Positions 39,872 through 48,876 of a DNA stretch of 64,000 nt are shown here, one piece after another. The position numbers were made by a program, and so were the translations under genes. The notes under the pieces were generated by a model, which searched no databases, was not told the DNA's origin, and worked only from the letters and a program-made list of their open reading frames with translations. This stretch comes from Massilia frigida (GTDB lineage Bacteria; Pseudomonadota; Gammaproteobacteria; Burkholderiales; Burkholderiaceae_D). Location: positions 186,001 to 250,000 of the forward strand of contig NZ_WHJG01000006.1 of the NCBI RefSeq assembly GCF_011682175.1, in the 5' to 3' direction. Position 1 is the first letter of the stretch; the number at the start of each line of letters is the position of its first letter.

Positions 39872-40361
39872 GTGTTAAAAGCGGCGTACCTGCGATCAGG
39901 TACGTCGCCAGCATCGAACGCCTGCGCGGGCGGTATGAGCGCAGTCGGGTCTCGCGTCACGACAAGCTTCGGGCTCACGCAAATTCCCGCTCGATGGGGA
40001 GATCATTGCGCGCCAACTCGCGCGGCCTGATCTGGTGCACACCAATAAAGCAGCCGAACAAGCTTTGCGTCATTGGCCGTGCGCGCATCATCCGCGTGCC
40101 ACCGGCAGTGAGGCGGGCCGGACGCATTCGCGCGGCTGACAAACGTGAACGGAACTTGCCGAAAGCAGTCGATTTCCTCGGGGGGCGTCATTGCCGCTTT
40201 CCGTAAGAACTTGACCATCGCGTCCTGCCAGGGGATGAACGACGACGTATTTGCAGCATGTCGCCGTACCGAATTCCTTGGAAATTTCTGATCGCTATTT
40301 CTGTAAGCGCCCCTCTGGGGCATATCACCCTGGGTTACAACATGTTCGAATTGACATTACG
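39872..40361 (+). other. 490-bp gap between the precursor gene and the biosynthetic genes
   Basis: Contains the hairpin at 39883-39909 and nothing else recognisable. Short open frames exist on both strands (for example minus 40323-40003) but have no family resemblance or ribosome site. It could hold a second promoter for the enzyme genes or a leader RNA; a small third gene cannot be excluded. Confidence 0.45.
39883..39909 (+). promoter_or_regulatory. Hairpin after the precursor gene (possible attenuator or mRNA end)
   Basis: CGTACCT (39885-39891) and AGGTACG (39898-39904) form a perfect 7-bp stem with a 6-base loop, extendable by GG/CC pairs past a bulge. It starts 12 bases after the precursor stop. 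No T-run follows. Such a hairpin between precursor and enzyme genes often limits read-through or stabilises the precursor message, but that role is inferred. Confidence 0.5.
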
Positions 40362-40964
40362 ATGCCTTTCCAAGACTTAGATCCGCCCGAATCCCGTTTG
40401 CATTGCGACCTCGTTGCTTATAGTCCCGTTTGCGCAGCGCTGGCCGATGATCTGATCTCATGCTGGCCAAATTCACGCACGCCTGCGGCGCTGGAACTGG
40501 ACGGTGCTGTATTGCCCCAGTGGCTGCATTCGCATGCCGTTCAAGGTTGGGTGCTGCTGCTCACCGCCGAAGCGGCCGATGCGCCGGTCCTGGACTTCAA
40601 CCGATGGCTCGTGGCTCGCCATGCGCGTACGCTGATTGTTCTCGCTCGGCCCGACAGTCTTTGGGCACTTCGGCGCGACGACGCCCGTGTCTCGCCATGT
40701 GTGGCCTGTCTGTGCAGTCAGGGCGAATTCCTGCCGCGACATGCCGCCACTCCCTCGCCCAGCACGCGCGATAGCGCGCAGTCGTTGTCGCACTGGATCG
40801 GCGAACAGATGGCGGAGAATCAGGGCGGGGAACATTGCGCCTTGCATCCTGTGCTCGCAGGGCCGGATGCACGTACCTGCCAGATCCTGCAAGACCCACT
40901 TTGCCCCGGCTGCTCGATGCATGCAGTGCGGCCCAATCACGTCTACTTTACAGCCGACTCATGA
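40362..40964 (+). CDS. Small E1-like zinc-binding protein fragment of the RiPP cluster
   Basis: 200 aa. It resembles only the C-terminal part of the ThiF/E1-like proteins that partner YcaO enzymes: a FNRWLVARHARTLIVLARP strand-helix segment, then two CxxC pairs (C113/C116 in SPCVACLC and C181/C184 in PLCPGC) that would bind structural zinc. The N-terminal ~60 residues are not recognisable as a leader-binding domain. It may be a degenerate partner that complements the separate E1-like protein two genes on. Start MPFQDLDPPES is chosen as the ATG that leaves the E1-like part intact; its ribosome site is weak. It overlaps the YcaO start by ATGA, implying coupled translation. Confidence 0.6.
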   Translation: MPFQDLDPPESRLHCDLVAYSPVCAALADDLISCWPNSRTPAALELDGAVLPQWLHSHAVQGWVLLLTAEAADAPVLDFNRWLVARHARTLIVLARPDSLWALRRDDARVSPCVACLCSQGEFLPRHAATPSPSTRDSAQSLSHWIGEQMAENQGGEHCALHPVLAGPDARTCQILQDPLCPGCSMHAVRPNHVYFTADS

Positions 40965-42304
40965 GAAAAAACGGTTATCTTGACGCAGGGGAGTTACTCG
41001 AGCGCACCGCGCCACTGGTCGACGCGGAAACCGGGCTGATCGCCCCACCAGCGGAGATTCCGGTCGAGTGCGGCGAGGCCGACATCGTCGTCTATTCGTC
41101 GACAGTCTCCTGGCTACCGCACGCTCAAGCGCATATCACGCTCGCCCTGGACAAGTCCCAAAGCCTGGCTGGCTCAGGATCCTCGACGCAACGCAAGTGG
41201 GCCAAGGCCAAGGCGATTTGCGAGGCCTTGGAACGTTACTGCAATTGTTCGTTTGACGAGCGGCGCGTCGTCACCGCGACGCGCGACGAACTGGGCGGCG
41301 AGGCCCTCGATCTGTGCCGCTTTGCGCACGCGTCGCGCAGCGAATCCAACGATGGCAGCGCACTGCCCCGCAACGACGTGCCTATACGCTGGTTACAAGG
41401 CTATTCGCTTACCCATCGTCGCCCCGCGTATGTGCCCTTTGGCGCGGTCTATGTCAGCTCCGCTTACCAGTGGCAGGGTGAGGCGTTTATCCAACCGATC
41501 AGTTCCGGCAGTGCGATCGCGGCCAGTTACGAACGTGCTTGCGCCACCGCGATCATGGAGCTGATCGAGCGCGACACGCTCACGCTCACGTGGCTGCATC
41601 AACTACCGCTGTCACACATAGACATTGATGAAAGCGCCGGTCCCGAGCTACGTGAACGTCTGGCGCGCGCGCAAGCAAGCGGCATCGAGACCTATTTCTT
41701 TGACGCCACGACCGACTTGGGCATGCCCAGCGCCTACTGCCTGCAATGGCAGCCGGAGGGGGAAGTGGCGATGATGGCGATGGCCGCTACGCGCTTTGAC
41801 ATCGAAGACGCGCTCGTGCGCGTCATTGACGAGGCAGCGTCCTCGCGTGCGGCAATCGCGCCACTGTCACGCCGACCCCGCCTCTATAACCCACTTGATT
41901 TCCGGACCTTCACGCGTCTGACCGATGGCGCGGTGTACTACGCGGACCCGGCGCATCGCGCGGCCTTCGATTTCCTGCTGCAATCGCCGCACAGGATCGA
42001 CTTGGCAACGCTCAAGCGGCGCCAGGCAAGCGCGCCAGAAGATGATCATGAGATGCTGGATCGCCTGGTGTCGCGTTTTGCCGAACTCGACTACGAACTA
42101 TGCGTCGTCGATCAAACCGTCGGGCCGGTCGCCGACTGTGGGCTGTTCGCCGTGCGCGTCGTCGCACCGGATCTGCTCCCGCTCACCGTTAACTACAACC
42201 TCAAATTCGGCGCCGCGCCACGTCTCTATGAAGCCCCGAAACGAATGGGCCACCGCGCCAAGTCCTACGCCGAATTCAACCGCTGGCCACAACCCTTTGC
42301 ATAA
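40961..42304 (+). CDS. YcaO-type cyclodehydratase (azoline-forming, D protein)
   Basis: 447-aa YcaO protein. Using ATP it activates backbone amides so that Cys, Ser or Thr side chains cyclise to azolines in the precursor. The ATP-binding signature is intact: SSTQRKWAKAKAICEALERY at residues 74-93 and, later, YERACATAIMELIERDT with its glutamates. The C terminus ends RWPQPFA, a proline-containing tail like that of peptide-modifying YcaO proteins. The start ATG overlaps the preceding gene by 4 bases. The E1-like partner needed to bind the leader is supplied by the next gene and by the fused protein at the end of the cluster. Confidence 0.93.
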   Translation: MRKNGYLDAGELLERTAPLVDAETGLIAPPAEIPVECGEADIVVYSSTVSWLPHAQAHITLALDKSQSLAGSGSSTQRKWAKAKAICEALERYCNCSFDERRVVTATRDELGGEALDLCRFAHASRSESNDGSALPRNDVPIRWLQGYSLTHRRPAYVPFGAVYVSSAYQWQGEAFIQPISSGSAIAASYERACATAIMELIERDTLTLTWLHQLPLSHIDIDESAGPELRERLARAQASGIETYFFDATTDLGMPSAYCLQWQPEGEVAMMAMAATRFDIEDALVRVIDEAASSRAAIAPLSRRPRLYNPLDFRTFTRLTDGAVYYADPAHRAAFDFLLQSPHRIDLATLKRRQASAPEDDHEMLDRLVSRFAELDYELCVVDQTVGPVADCGLFAVRVVAPDLLPLTVNYNLKFGAAPRLYEAPKRMGHRAKSYAEFNRWPQPFA

Positions 42305-42308
42305 GCAC

Positions 42309-43166
42309 ATGTTTACAAATACATTCGAGCTTGCAGCATCAAACTGGCATACACTTTATTTGCAGCGCGTCGATGCCCGCCACGCAGACGACGCCCATGT
42401 CACCGATCTTGTGCAGCGACGCTTGAGCAAAGCGCGTGTGAGCTTGATCGTCGACAGCGGCATGGCTGTTCCGGTGCTGCACGCGCTCAAGCACCTGCAA
42501 CTTGGCCATCTCTGCGTCGCACCGCTAGACCCAGGGGCAATGTCGGTACTGGCACATGAACTGCCAGCGGCGACGGCTACGCAGTCGGTCATCGCCAGAC
42601 CCGTGTTCGATAACAGGACATTTACATTGGGCTTGTATGACATTGATCTCGTTGCGGTCGCGCTGACACGCCCACATCCGCAACAACTTGCCTCCATCAA
42701 CGCCATTGCAGTGCGACACGGAATTCCCGTCTGCCCGGTACTGCTCGACGGTGCGCGAGTTGAGCTCGGCCCAACCGTCATGCCGGGTGCCAGCGCCTGC
42801 CTGGCCTGTGCCGAGGTGCGCAGCGCCGCCAATGCAGCGCACATCGAAGCGTGGGAAGCCGAGCGTCAATTCCATGACCGCAATCCGGGCTTTGAGGCGC
42901 CCGGCCGATTCGATAGTCTTGCGCGCGTGGCGGCATCCATGCTGGCGCTTGAAATCAGTGCCTTGATCGGCGGAGCGCGCGCGCCTGCCGCCGTCAATCG
43001 CCTCGTCAGCTACGACCTGACGACGTCTTCAAAGTCTCACCCATTCATCCCTTATTACGAATGGTGTCAGGTGTGTCGTCCACCCATGCGGCCAGGCACG
43101 CGCAGTACGCATTTCGAGGACTTCTTGCTCAGACGCAAAGTAAAATTAACAAGGAGCACTTCATGA
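42309..43166 (+). CDS. E1-like (Ocin-ThiF) partner protein of the YcaO cyclodehydratase
   Basis: 285 aa. A Rossmann-like core (SLIVDSGMAVPVLHALKHL, then YDIDLVAVALTRP) is followed by the tetra-cysteine zinc site of this family: C164/C167 in SACLAC and C253/C256 in WCQVC. Such proteins lack adenylating activity but stimulate the YcaO enzyme and often carry the leader-binding domain; here the N terminus is too short to show a clear winged-helix domain. It starts 4 bases after the YcaO stop and ends in a 4-base overlap (ATGA) with the SagB gene, whose AAGGAG site lies inside this coding region. Confidence 0.85.
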   Translation: MFTNTFELAASNWHTLYLQRVDARHADDAHVTDLVQRRLSKARVSLIVDSGMAVPVLHALKHLQLGHLCVAPLDPGAMSVLAHELPAATATQSVIARPVFDNRTFTLGLYDIDLVAVALTRPHPQQLASINAIAVRHGIPVCPVLLDGARVELGPTVMPGASACLACAEVRSAANAAHIEAWEAERQFHDRNPGFEAPGRFDSLARVAASMLALEISALIGGARAPAAVNRLVSYDLTTSSKSHPFIPYYEWCQVCRPPMRPGTRSTHFEDFLLRRKVKLTRSTS

Positions 43167-44029
43167 GCCGCCTCGACGCGCGCGAAGGCATAGGTAGTAA
43201 CCTCAGCCTGCTACTACACCACGCTACGCGCAACGTTCCCGGCGTGCGTGAGTTCCAGGGCGCTCCCTCATGCGCCGAGCCACTCGGCTGGATCAAGGGC
43301 GCCTTTCACCCGTCCAAGGCGGGTGCATGCATCGACTTGCTCTCCCATCTCGGTGCATCGGCCAGTTCCGACGAGCCGCCCATTGCCGCCGCGCTGGCGC
43401 AGCGCCAAAGTACCCGCTCCTACTCGGAGCGGCCGTTGACTCTGAACGACGTGGCGCGCTTCTTGCACTGGGCCTATCCAGCGCAGGTGCGCACGCCTGG
43501 CGATGCGCCATCCGCACAACCGCATCGCACGCTGCAAGCCTGGAATGGCCACGTTACCATGGTGCGCCAAGTCATGCTGGCACTGCGGGTGGATGGCCTA
43601 GCGCCTGGGGCCTATCTCGTGGATGAGCAAAATTTGACCTTGGTGCAACTCAATGCCGATGCCACGCGTATTCCGGATCTGCTGGAAACGGCCTGCTTCC
43701 AGGCCGAATTCAGAAGCGCGGCTTCCTTGTTCCTGATGGTCGGTTCGCTCGCGGATGCCATCGAACGTTACGGCGACCGTGGCTACCGTTACATGTTGCT
43801 CGAAGACGGGGTGCAATTGCAGCGCAATGGCATCGCCTGCGCGGCCCTGGGCTTCGCAGGTAGCATCACCGCCAGCTTCTCTCAGGATAGCTGGGATGGC
43901 TGGCTGGGGCTCGATGGCTTCCACGCCAGCGTGCTCAATGGCTATGCTTTGGGACATAGCGAGCGCCCCAAGGCGCTCGCAGCTGCCATGGCACAGGCGA
44001 GTCAAAAGGCAGTCCATGCAAGTGAATGA
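43163..44029 (+). CDS. SagB-type FMN-dependent azoline dehydrogenase
   Basis: 288-aa nitroreductase-fold protein. SagB/ThcOx enzymes use FMN to oxidise azolines to aromatic oxazoles or thiazoles. The hallmark N-terminal FMN motif RQSTRSYSERPLTLNDVARF begins at residue 81, and the middle has the GAYLVDEQNLTLV segment of this subgroup. A good AAGGAG ribosome site lies 6 bases before ATG 43163. It is one of two SagB-like domains in the cluster; the other is fused to an E1-like domain at 48873-50711. It overlaps the next gene by 14 bases. Confidence 0.88.
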   Translation: MSRLDAREGIGSNLSLLLHHATRNVPGVREFQGAPSCAEPLGWIKGAFHPSKAGACIDLLSHLGASASSDEPPIAAALAQRQSTRSYSERPLTLNDVARFLHWAYPAQVRTPGDAPSAQPHRTLQAWNGHVTMVRQVMLALRVDGLAPGAYLVDEQNLTLVQLNADATRIPDLLETACFQAEFRSAASLFLMVGSLADAIERYGDRGYRYMLLEDGVQLQRNGIACAALGFAGSITASFSQDSWDGWLGLDGFHASVLNGYALGHSERPKALAAAMAQASQKAVHASE

Positions 44030-45164
44030 GGAAAGCGCATCGGCGCAGCATCGTCCGCGCGCGCTACCGGGCTTCCTGGCCAGCCCGTACGGCGATCAGT
44101 CCCGCTATCTGGTCAAGGACGCCAATCTCACGCACTACATGCTCACCAACGCGCTGGGCGTGCGCGTGCTCGAGTTGGCCAACGGCGAGCGCACCCTGGC
44201 CGAGATTGCCACATCGCTCAGCGGCGGCAGCCCGGTCCGGCTCAAGCCCCAACGCCTGACCGCGTTCCTCGATGAAGGTGCGCGACTGTGTCTGATCGAT
44301 CCCGCCAGTTGGCCAACGCCTGCCACCGGCAAGGCCCAGGGCGAGCCCCAGTCCTTTATCCAGATCGATGCCGCGCTCGCCTGGCTGGACACTTACCGGG
44401 TCTGGTGGCTCAACCCGGGCACAAAACTGGCGGCACTGGCGCTCACTGCGGCTGGAATCGTGCAATTGTTTCTTTACCCGCGTGACGGCGGCCTGCTCGC
44501 TCCGCTGCAGATGATCACTTTCACACCGGCCGATGCGATGCTGCTCTTGTTGCCGCTCATTGCCATCGTCGAAATTGCGTTGCACGAACTTGCCCATGCC
44601 CTTGCATGCCATCTCTATGGCGCACGAACGCGTGGCTTTGCCTTCAAGTTGATGTGGGGCATCGTACCGTCCATCATTACCGATACGCTCGATGCACACA
44701 GCATTGCAAACAAATACCAGCGCATGTTCGTGTCCTTTGCCGGACCGATGGTCAACCTCGTGTCATTCGGGATCGTCATGACGCTTTATCATGCGCTTGA
44801 CCCAACGAGCGTCGCTGCGCGGATGCTGCTGGCTTACTCCGGATTCCAATTGGCGATCATCGCTGTGACGCTGAACCCGTTTCTGCTCAGCATGGACGGG
44901 TATTGGATCGCCGCCGATTATCTCGAACAGCCCAATCTGCGCAAGCTCGCCATGGCACACCTTCGGGACGGCTTGAGCCGATTGCCTGGCCTGGGGCGCT
45001 GGCGCAAACGCGCCAGCGCCACGCATAGCGCACGGGCAGCTGTCGGCTATGCGCTATACGCTGCGGTGGCCTTATGCTGGACCGGACTCGTCGTCGCATG
45101 CTTCGGCTATGAATTAGTGCGCCTCCTGTGGAGCGCGCTCCAACACCTGCCTTGGGGATCTTGA
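44016..45164 (+). CDS. PqqD-like/M50 site-2-protease family membrane protein of the RiPP cluster
   Basis: 382 aa. Residues about 35-97 resemble a PqqD-like winged helix (NLTHYMLTNALGVRVLEL then GERTLAEIATSL), the fold that binds RiPP leader peptides. The rest is a membrane zinc protease with HELAH (190-194) and the second metal motif NPFLLSMDGYW (287-297), spread over about six hydrophobic helices. It may remove the leader peptide at the membrane or take part in export. No ABC transporter is present in the cluster, so this is the only gene that could link maturation with release. It overlaps sagB-like by 14 bases and precedes the LanB gene by 5. Confidence 0.85.
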   Translation: MQVNEESASAQHRPRALPGFLASPYGDQSRYLVKDANLTHYMLTNALGVRVLELANGERTLAEIATSLSGGSPVRLKPQRLTAFLDEGARLCLIDPASWPTPATGKAQGEPQSFIQIDAALAWLDTYRVWWLNPGTKLAALALTAAGIVQLFLYPRDGGLLAPLQMITFTPADAMLLLLPLIAIVEIALHELAHALACHLYGARTRGFAFKLMWGIVPSIITDTLDAHSIANKYQRMFVSFAGPMVNLVSFGIVMTLYHALDPTSVAARMLLAYSGFQLAIIAVTLNPFLLSMDGYWIAADYLEQPNLRKLAMAHLRDGLSRLPGLGRWRKRASATHSARAAVGYALYAAVALCWTGLVVACFGYELVRLLWSALQHLPWGS

Positions 45165-45169
45165 GACGC

Positions 45170-47851
45170 ATGAAACAAGAACAATTTGACACGAGCGGCG
45201 CGGGTTCAGGCGGCGCTGTGCGCCTTCCCGCCTGGCAACTCGACGGCCCGGCACTGTTGAGGCTAGCCGCATTCCCGGCCAGCCGCCTGAACACGCTGAC
45301 CATGCCGCAGAGTGTGGCGTGGCAGCGGCGTCTTGCCGGACAGGAAAACTTGCTTGACGTTGAGCGCAGCTATGTCTGCGAGCGTATCCTCTTCCAGGCG
45401 GCCGGCACGTTTGAAGGTAGCAACAAGTCGGCGCTGGTCGCCATCAAGCGCAAGCTCCACAACAGGCTTTCTCTCCAGGCCGGGGATTGGGTCGTGCTGG
45501 CCTTGCTGCCAGGCTTGCGCGAGCGCCGCCTGGTGCGGCGCTACACCCACCGCCTTGAGCGCCTTGAACGCTGGAAAAAAGAAGCGAGGCACGTTTTTGC
45601 CGCGGAACTGACGCGTCAACGCTGCCGCCTGCAAGATCTGGTCACCAAGCCCGATTTCTTGCTTGGTCTGCAACTACACAATACGAGCCTCGCCGCCCAC
45701 GCGCGTAAATTGGCATGTGTGGAGCCTGATAACTGGCGCAAGGCCGAGCGCAATACTGAAGCCACGCTGATGCGTTACGTCGCGCGCGCCACCGCCAAGA
45801 CCAGCCCATTCGGACGCTGGGGCCTGGTGGCCCCGCTGGCCACCGGGACCGCCAAACCGGAACACTGCCCGACGACCGGATTGGTGCTTGATGCGCGGGC
45901 CGCGTGCATTGAAGTACGCTCCCGCCTTAATTTGCAACTGTGCGCGCGCATCGCAGCGAGTTTGCAAGCTCGCTACGCGATCACTGATCAACTGCCGCTG
46001 ACCCCCAACCCAACGCGTTTTCGCGAAGGCCAGGCTATCGGCTTTTTCAGTGCGGCAACGGCGGGCGTGAATATCGCCTATTCCAGACTACGCAGCGGCC
46101 CGCTCTCGGCGCCGGTCGAGCAACTGTTGACCTTGCTGGAGAACGCCACCAGGGGGCTGAGCAAGGCGGACTGGATTGACCAGGCACGGCGCCACCCGGA
46201 ATTAGCTTCCCTGGGAGGCGACAAGGTAAGCTCCCTCATCAGCCAGGTGCACCGCTCTGGCCTGGTGCAAAGCGCCTCACTGTTGCCCAGCGACGCACTG
46301 GACGGCTTGTCGACCTTCGCCCGCCGCGCGCACGCGATGCTTGGCACGCAAATACAGCCAGCATGCGACGCGCTGCATGAACTTGAAGCGCTGGGGCAGG
46401 AGTACGCCACGCGGGACGTTGCGGGACGTGACGCGGCACGCACCCGCATCGTGCAGTTGTGCGCGGCACTGGGGGTGGACGATATCGACGGCATCGCGCC
46501 CGTGATCGAGGACAGTATTGTGCATGGCGTTGAGGCAGACCTGGGTTCGCGCCTCAGGCTCGCGTTGGAACATCAACTTGGCCCCTTGCTGAGCCTTTTC
46601 GCCCGACGCGATAGCAACGGCCTGCACCATCGCATGCTGGTCGACATCTTCGTCGCCAGCTACGGGGTAGGCGGACGCTGCGGCAATCCTGCGCATTTTG
46701 CCGCCCAAGCGCTGCGCCTGTGCGAACGGCACAGGACCGACGATACGCACATCTTTCCGCGCTTTGCCCAGGCCAGGGCCGCGTACGCCAGCTTTATGCA
46801 CACGTTCGCGGCGCTTGCCGAATCAAAGCACAGTGAAGTGTCGCTCTGCGAGCAAGACTTGCAACAGCTCGCGCAAACCTGTATGGCCGCCGATCATGCG
46901 ACCGGGGTGCCGCGCCGCCTTGGCGTGCTGGTGCAAGTCGCTGCGGCGAGTGCGGAGGCGATGGAATGTGGTGAGTTCGATCTGATTATCAATCAAACCT
47001 TGCCTGGTTGGGGACGCTTTTATACACGCTATGCTCAGTTGATCGACAATCCTGCCTGGGTCGATGCCCTGCGCGCGGTGCTGCAACGACTGCAATCGGT
47101 AAGCGGCAACGAAATACTGGAGCTGCAAACGACGCTGCAGCACAACGCGCATGTGCATCCGGCGCTGACGCCGCGGGCTTTGTCCATGCCGGGTGAATCT
47201 TCCGCGCGCGCCGACCTGCTCGCATTGGACGGCTTGACGGTGGAACACGATGCGGCAAGCGATACGCTACGCTTTGCTTACGATGGGCAAGCGGTACTGC
47301 CGCTGTACATGGGCTGCCTGCACACGATGTCGCTGCCACCGGTGCAACGTGTCCTGTCCGATGCCGTGGCCCCCTATGCTTATCAAGCGGAGGCGAGTAA
47401 CCTGGTCGACTTCATCGAGCGTCAAGCCAGGCCGTGCACCTCGACGGTACGTATCTACCCGCGCCTGCGTTACGGGCGCGTGATCCTGCAGCGCAGGTCC
47501 TGGGCGGTCGATGTCACGGCACTGCCGGAGCATACTGCGGACGATTACACCTTGTTCAGCGCCTATCAGCACTGGCAAAGCGTACACGGATTGCCTGACC
47601 GCGTTTATGTTCGGGTGATCCTGCGCAAACCTGGCGAGCCGGGCCGCATCCGTGATCACAAGCCCGTTTACCTCGAGTTCGCCAACCAGCTGCTGCTGCG
47701 CAGCTTTATTGCCGGTCTCGATAGCGCGAGTGTACAAACCTTGATCTTCGAGGAAGCGCTGCCCGACCCCGAGCTTTCCGTCGTCGATCTTGGCCTGGGT
47801 GGACCGCACGTCGTCGAGTTGCAGCTAGAGCTGGAGGAAGTGCTGCCATGA
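45170..47851 (+). CDS. LanB-type dehydratase, glutamylation protein (split form)
   Basis: 893 aa, corresponding to the N-terminal glutamylation domain of class I lantibiotic dehydratases, which use glutamyl-tRNA to glutamylate Ser and Thr before elimination. The family hallmark lies at residues 202-217 (RYVARATAKTSPFGRW; usual form R-x-x-x-R-x-TPFG). The elimination domain is not part of this protein; it is the next gene, as in thiopeptide and goadsporin clusters. The stop overlaps the next start by 4 bases. Its presence predicts Dha/Dhb residues in the Ser/Thr-rich precursor tail. Confidence 0.9.
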   Translation: MKQEQFDTSGAGSGGAVRLPAWQLDGPALLRLAAFPASRLNTLTMPQSVAWQRRLAGQENLLDVERSYVCERILFQAAGTFEGSNKSALVAIKRKLHNRLSLQAGDWVVLALLPGLRERRLVRRYTHRLERLERWKKEARHVFAAELTRQRCRLQDLVTKPDFLLGLQLHNTSLAAHARKLACVEPDNWRKAERNTEATLMRYVARATAKTSPFGRWGLVAPLATGTAKPEHCPTTGLVLDARAACIEVRSRLNLQLCARIAASLQARYAITDQLPLTPNPTRFREGQAIGFFSAATAGVNIAYSRLRSGPLSAPVEQLLTLLENATRGLSKADWIDQARRHPELASLGGDKVSSLISQVHRSGLVQSASLLPSDALDGLSTFARRAHAMLGTQIQPACDALHELEALGQEYATRDVAGRDAARTRIVQLCAALGVDDIDGIAPVIEDSIVHGVEADLGSRLRLALEHQLGPLLSLFARRDSNGLHHRMLVDIFVASYGVGGRCGNPAHFAAQALRLCERHRTDDTHIFPRFAQARAAYASFMHTFAALAESKHSEVSLCEQDLQQLAQTCMAADHATGVPRRLGVLVQVAAASAEAMECGEFDLIINQTLPGWGRFYTRYAQLIDNPAWVDALRAVLQRLQSVSGNEILELQTTLQHNAHVHPALTPRALSMPGESSARADLLALDGLTVEHDAASDTLRFAYDGQAVLPLYMGCLHTMSLPPVQRVLSDAVAPYAYQAEASNLVDFIERQARPCTSTVRIYPRLRYGRVILQRRSWAVDVTALPEHTADDYTLFSAYQHWQSVHGLPDRVYVRVILRKPGEPGRIRDHKPVYLEFANQLLLRSFIAGLDSASVQTLIFEEALPDPELSVVDLGLGGPHVVELQLELEEVLP

Positions 47852-48876
47852 CGCTGATGCAGGCAGATGCGCTGCAAGCTCCTTCCACGTCCGGTCACGG
47901 TGATCCCGGGAACGCGATAGTGCGCCCGCCACAGCGACGCAACGCGGACGATTGGGTCTACGCCCAACTGTTCCTGTCTCCGGAACTGTCATCGAGAGAC
48001 CTCGTGCCCGCTGCGGACGAGATTCTGTTTGACATTTTGGCGCCGCTGTTTGCCGCGTGGAAGGCCCAGGGGCACACCTGGTTCTTCATCCGTTATCAGG
48101 AACACGGATACCACCTGCGGCTACGAGTTCATGCGGAGTCGGCCATGCACCGTGCGCGGATCAAGGTGCGCTTGAGTAGCGCGTTGGCCGCGCCGCTCGC
48201 GCGTGGTGCGCAGTTGCGCTTTGCCAAGTACGAACCGGAGATCGACAAGTATTGTGGGCCGCATGGCAATAGCCTCGCCGAGCAACATTTTTGCGCCAGC
48301 AGCGTCGTGTCATTGCGCATTTTGGCTGACGACAGCACCCCCCTGACCGAACGCGCTTTGCGCTTGCTGGCAAGCACGCTGGAAACGACAGGCTTGGACG
48401 CGGCGCAAAGCATTAGCTGGTGTCGCGCCTATTACGACTACTGGTGGCGAGCATTTGGCCTACCGCCCGCCTACGAACAGAAGGACGAGGCGATGTTCCA
48501 ACATTCGCGCGGCGCGATTGCCAGTAAGTTCAGTGCGGCTCAACAAGCGGGCACCGATGGTTCGCCAAGAAACATCGCATGGCTGCACGACTGGACTCGC
48601 GCTCTCAAGCAAGATATTCACGCTCTGAAAGACCTCGAAGGCGGCCGCGTCCTGGTTGATCCAATCCGCCAACGCGACAGTGCGCACACATGCTACCCCT
48701 ATCCAGTGACCGATCTGAGCATGCTGCCTAATTTCTGGCACATGCTCTGTAACCGGCTCGGTGTTTCGGTACGCCAGGAAATGCAGCTGGTTTATTGCCT
48801 GATGCGCCACCTGACCGTGCAGCACGGTATCGAGCCTACCCCAATGACCATGAGTTTAATTTCCGACAAGACATGA
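47848..48876 (+). CDS. SpaB_C-type protein (glutamate elimination or pyridine-forming enzyme)
   Basis: 342 aa of the SpaB_C/thiopeptide-type family. Visible family blocks: FFIRYQEHGYHLRLRV (79-94, with R91-x-R93), YEPEIDKYCG (128-137) and FWHMLCNRLG (296-305, H298). The RxR pair and the histidine correspond, as I recall, to residues needed for glutamate elimination in NisB, favouring an elimination role; a lysine stands where NisB-like proteins usually have arginine in the Y-x-x-E-x-x-RYG motif. The same fold also makes the central pyridine of thiopeptides, so either role is possible. It is the only such gene in the cluster. It overlaps both neighbours by 4 bases. Confidence 0.82.
   Translation: MTLMQADALQAPSTSGHGDPGNAIVRPPQRRNADDWVYAQLFLSPELSSRDLVPAADEILFDILAPLFAAWKAQGHTWFFIRYQEHGYHLRLRVHAESAMHRARIKVRLSSALAAPLARGAQLRFAKYEPEIDKYCGPHGNSLAEQHFCASSVVSLRILADDSTPLTERALRLLASTLETTGLDAAQSISWCRAYYDYWWRAFGLPPAYEQKDEAMFQHSRGAIASKFSAAQQAGTDGSPRNIAWLHDWTRALKQDIHALKDLEGGRVLVDPIRQRDSAHTCYPYPVTDLSMLPNFWHMLCNRLGVSVRQEMQLVYCLMRHLTVQHGIEPTPMTMSLISDKT

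Noticed and set aside
40003-40323. 106-codon minus-strand frame in the gap after the RiPP precursor
   Set aside because: No family resemblance, no ribosome site, opposite direction to the cluster; treated as chance.
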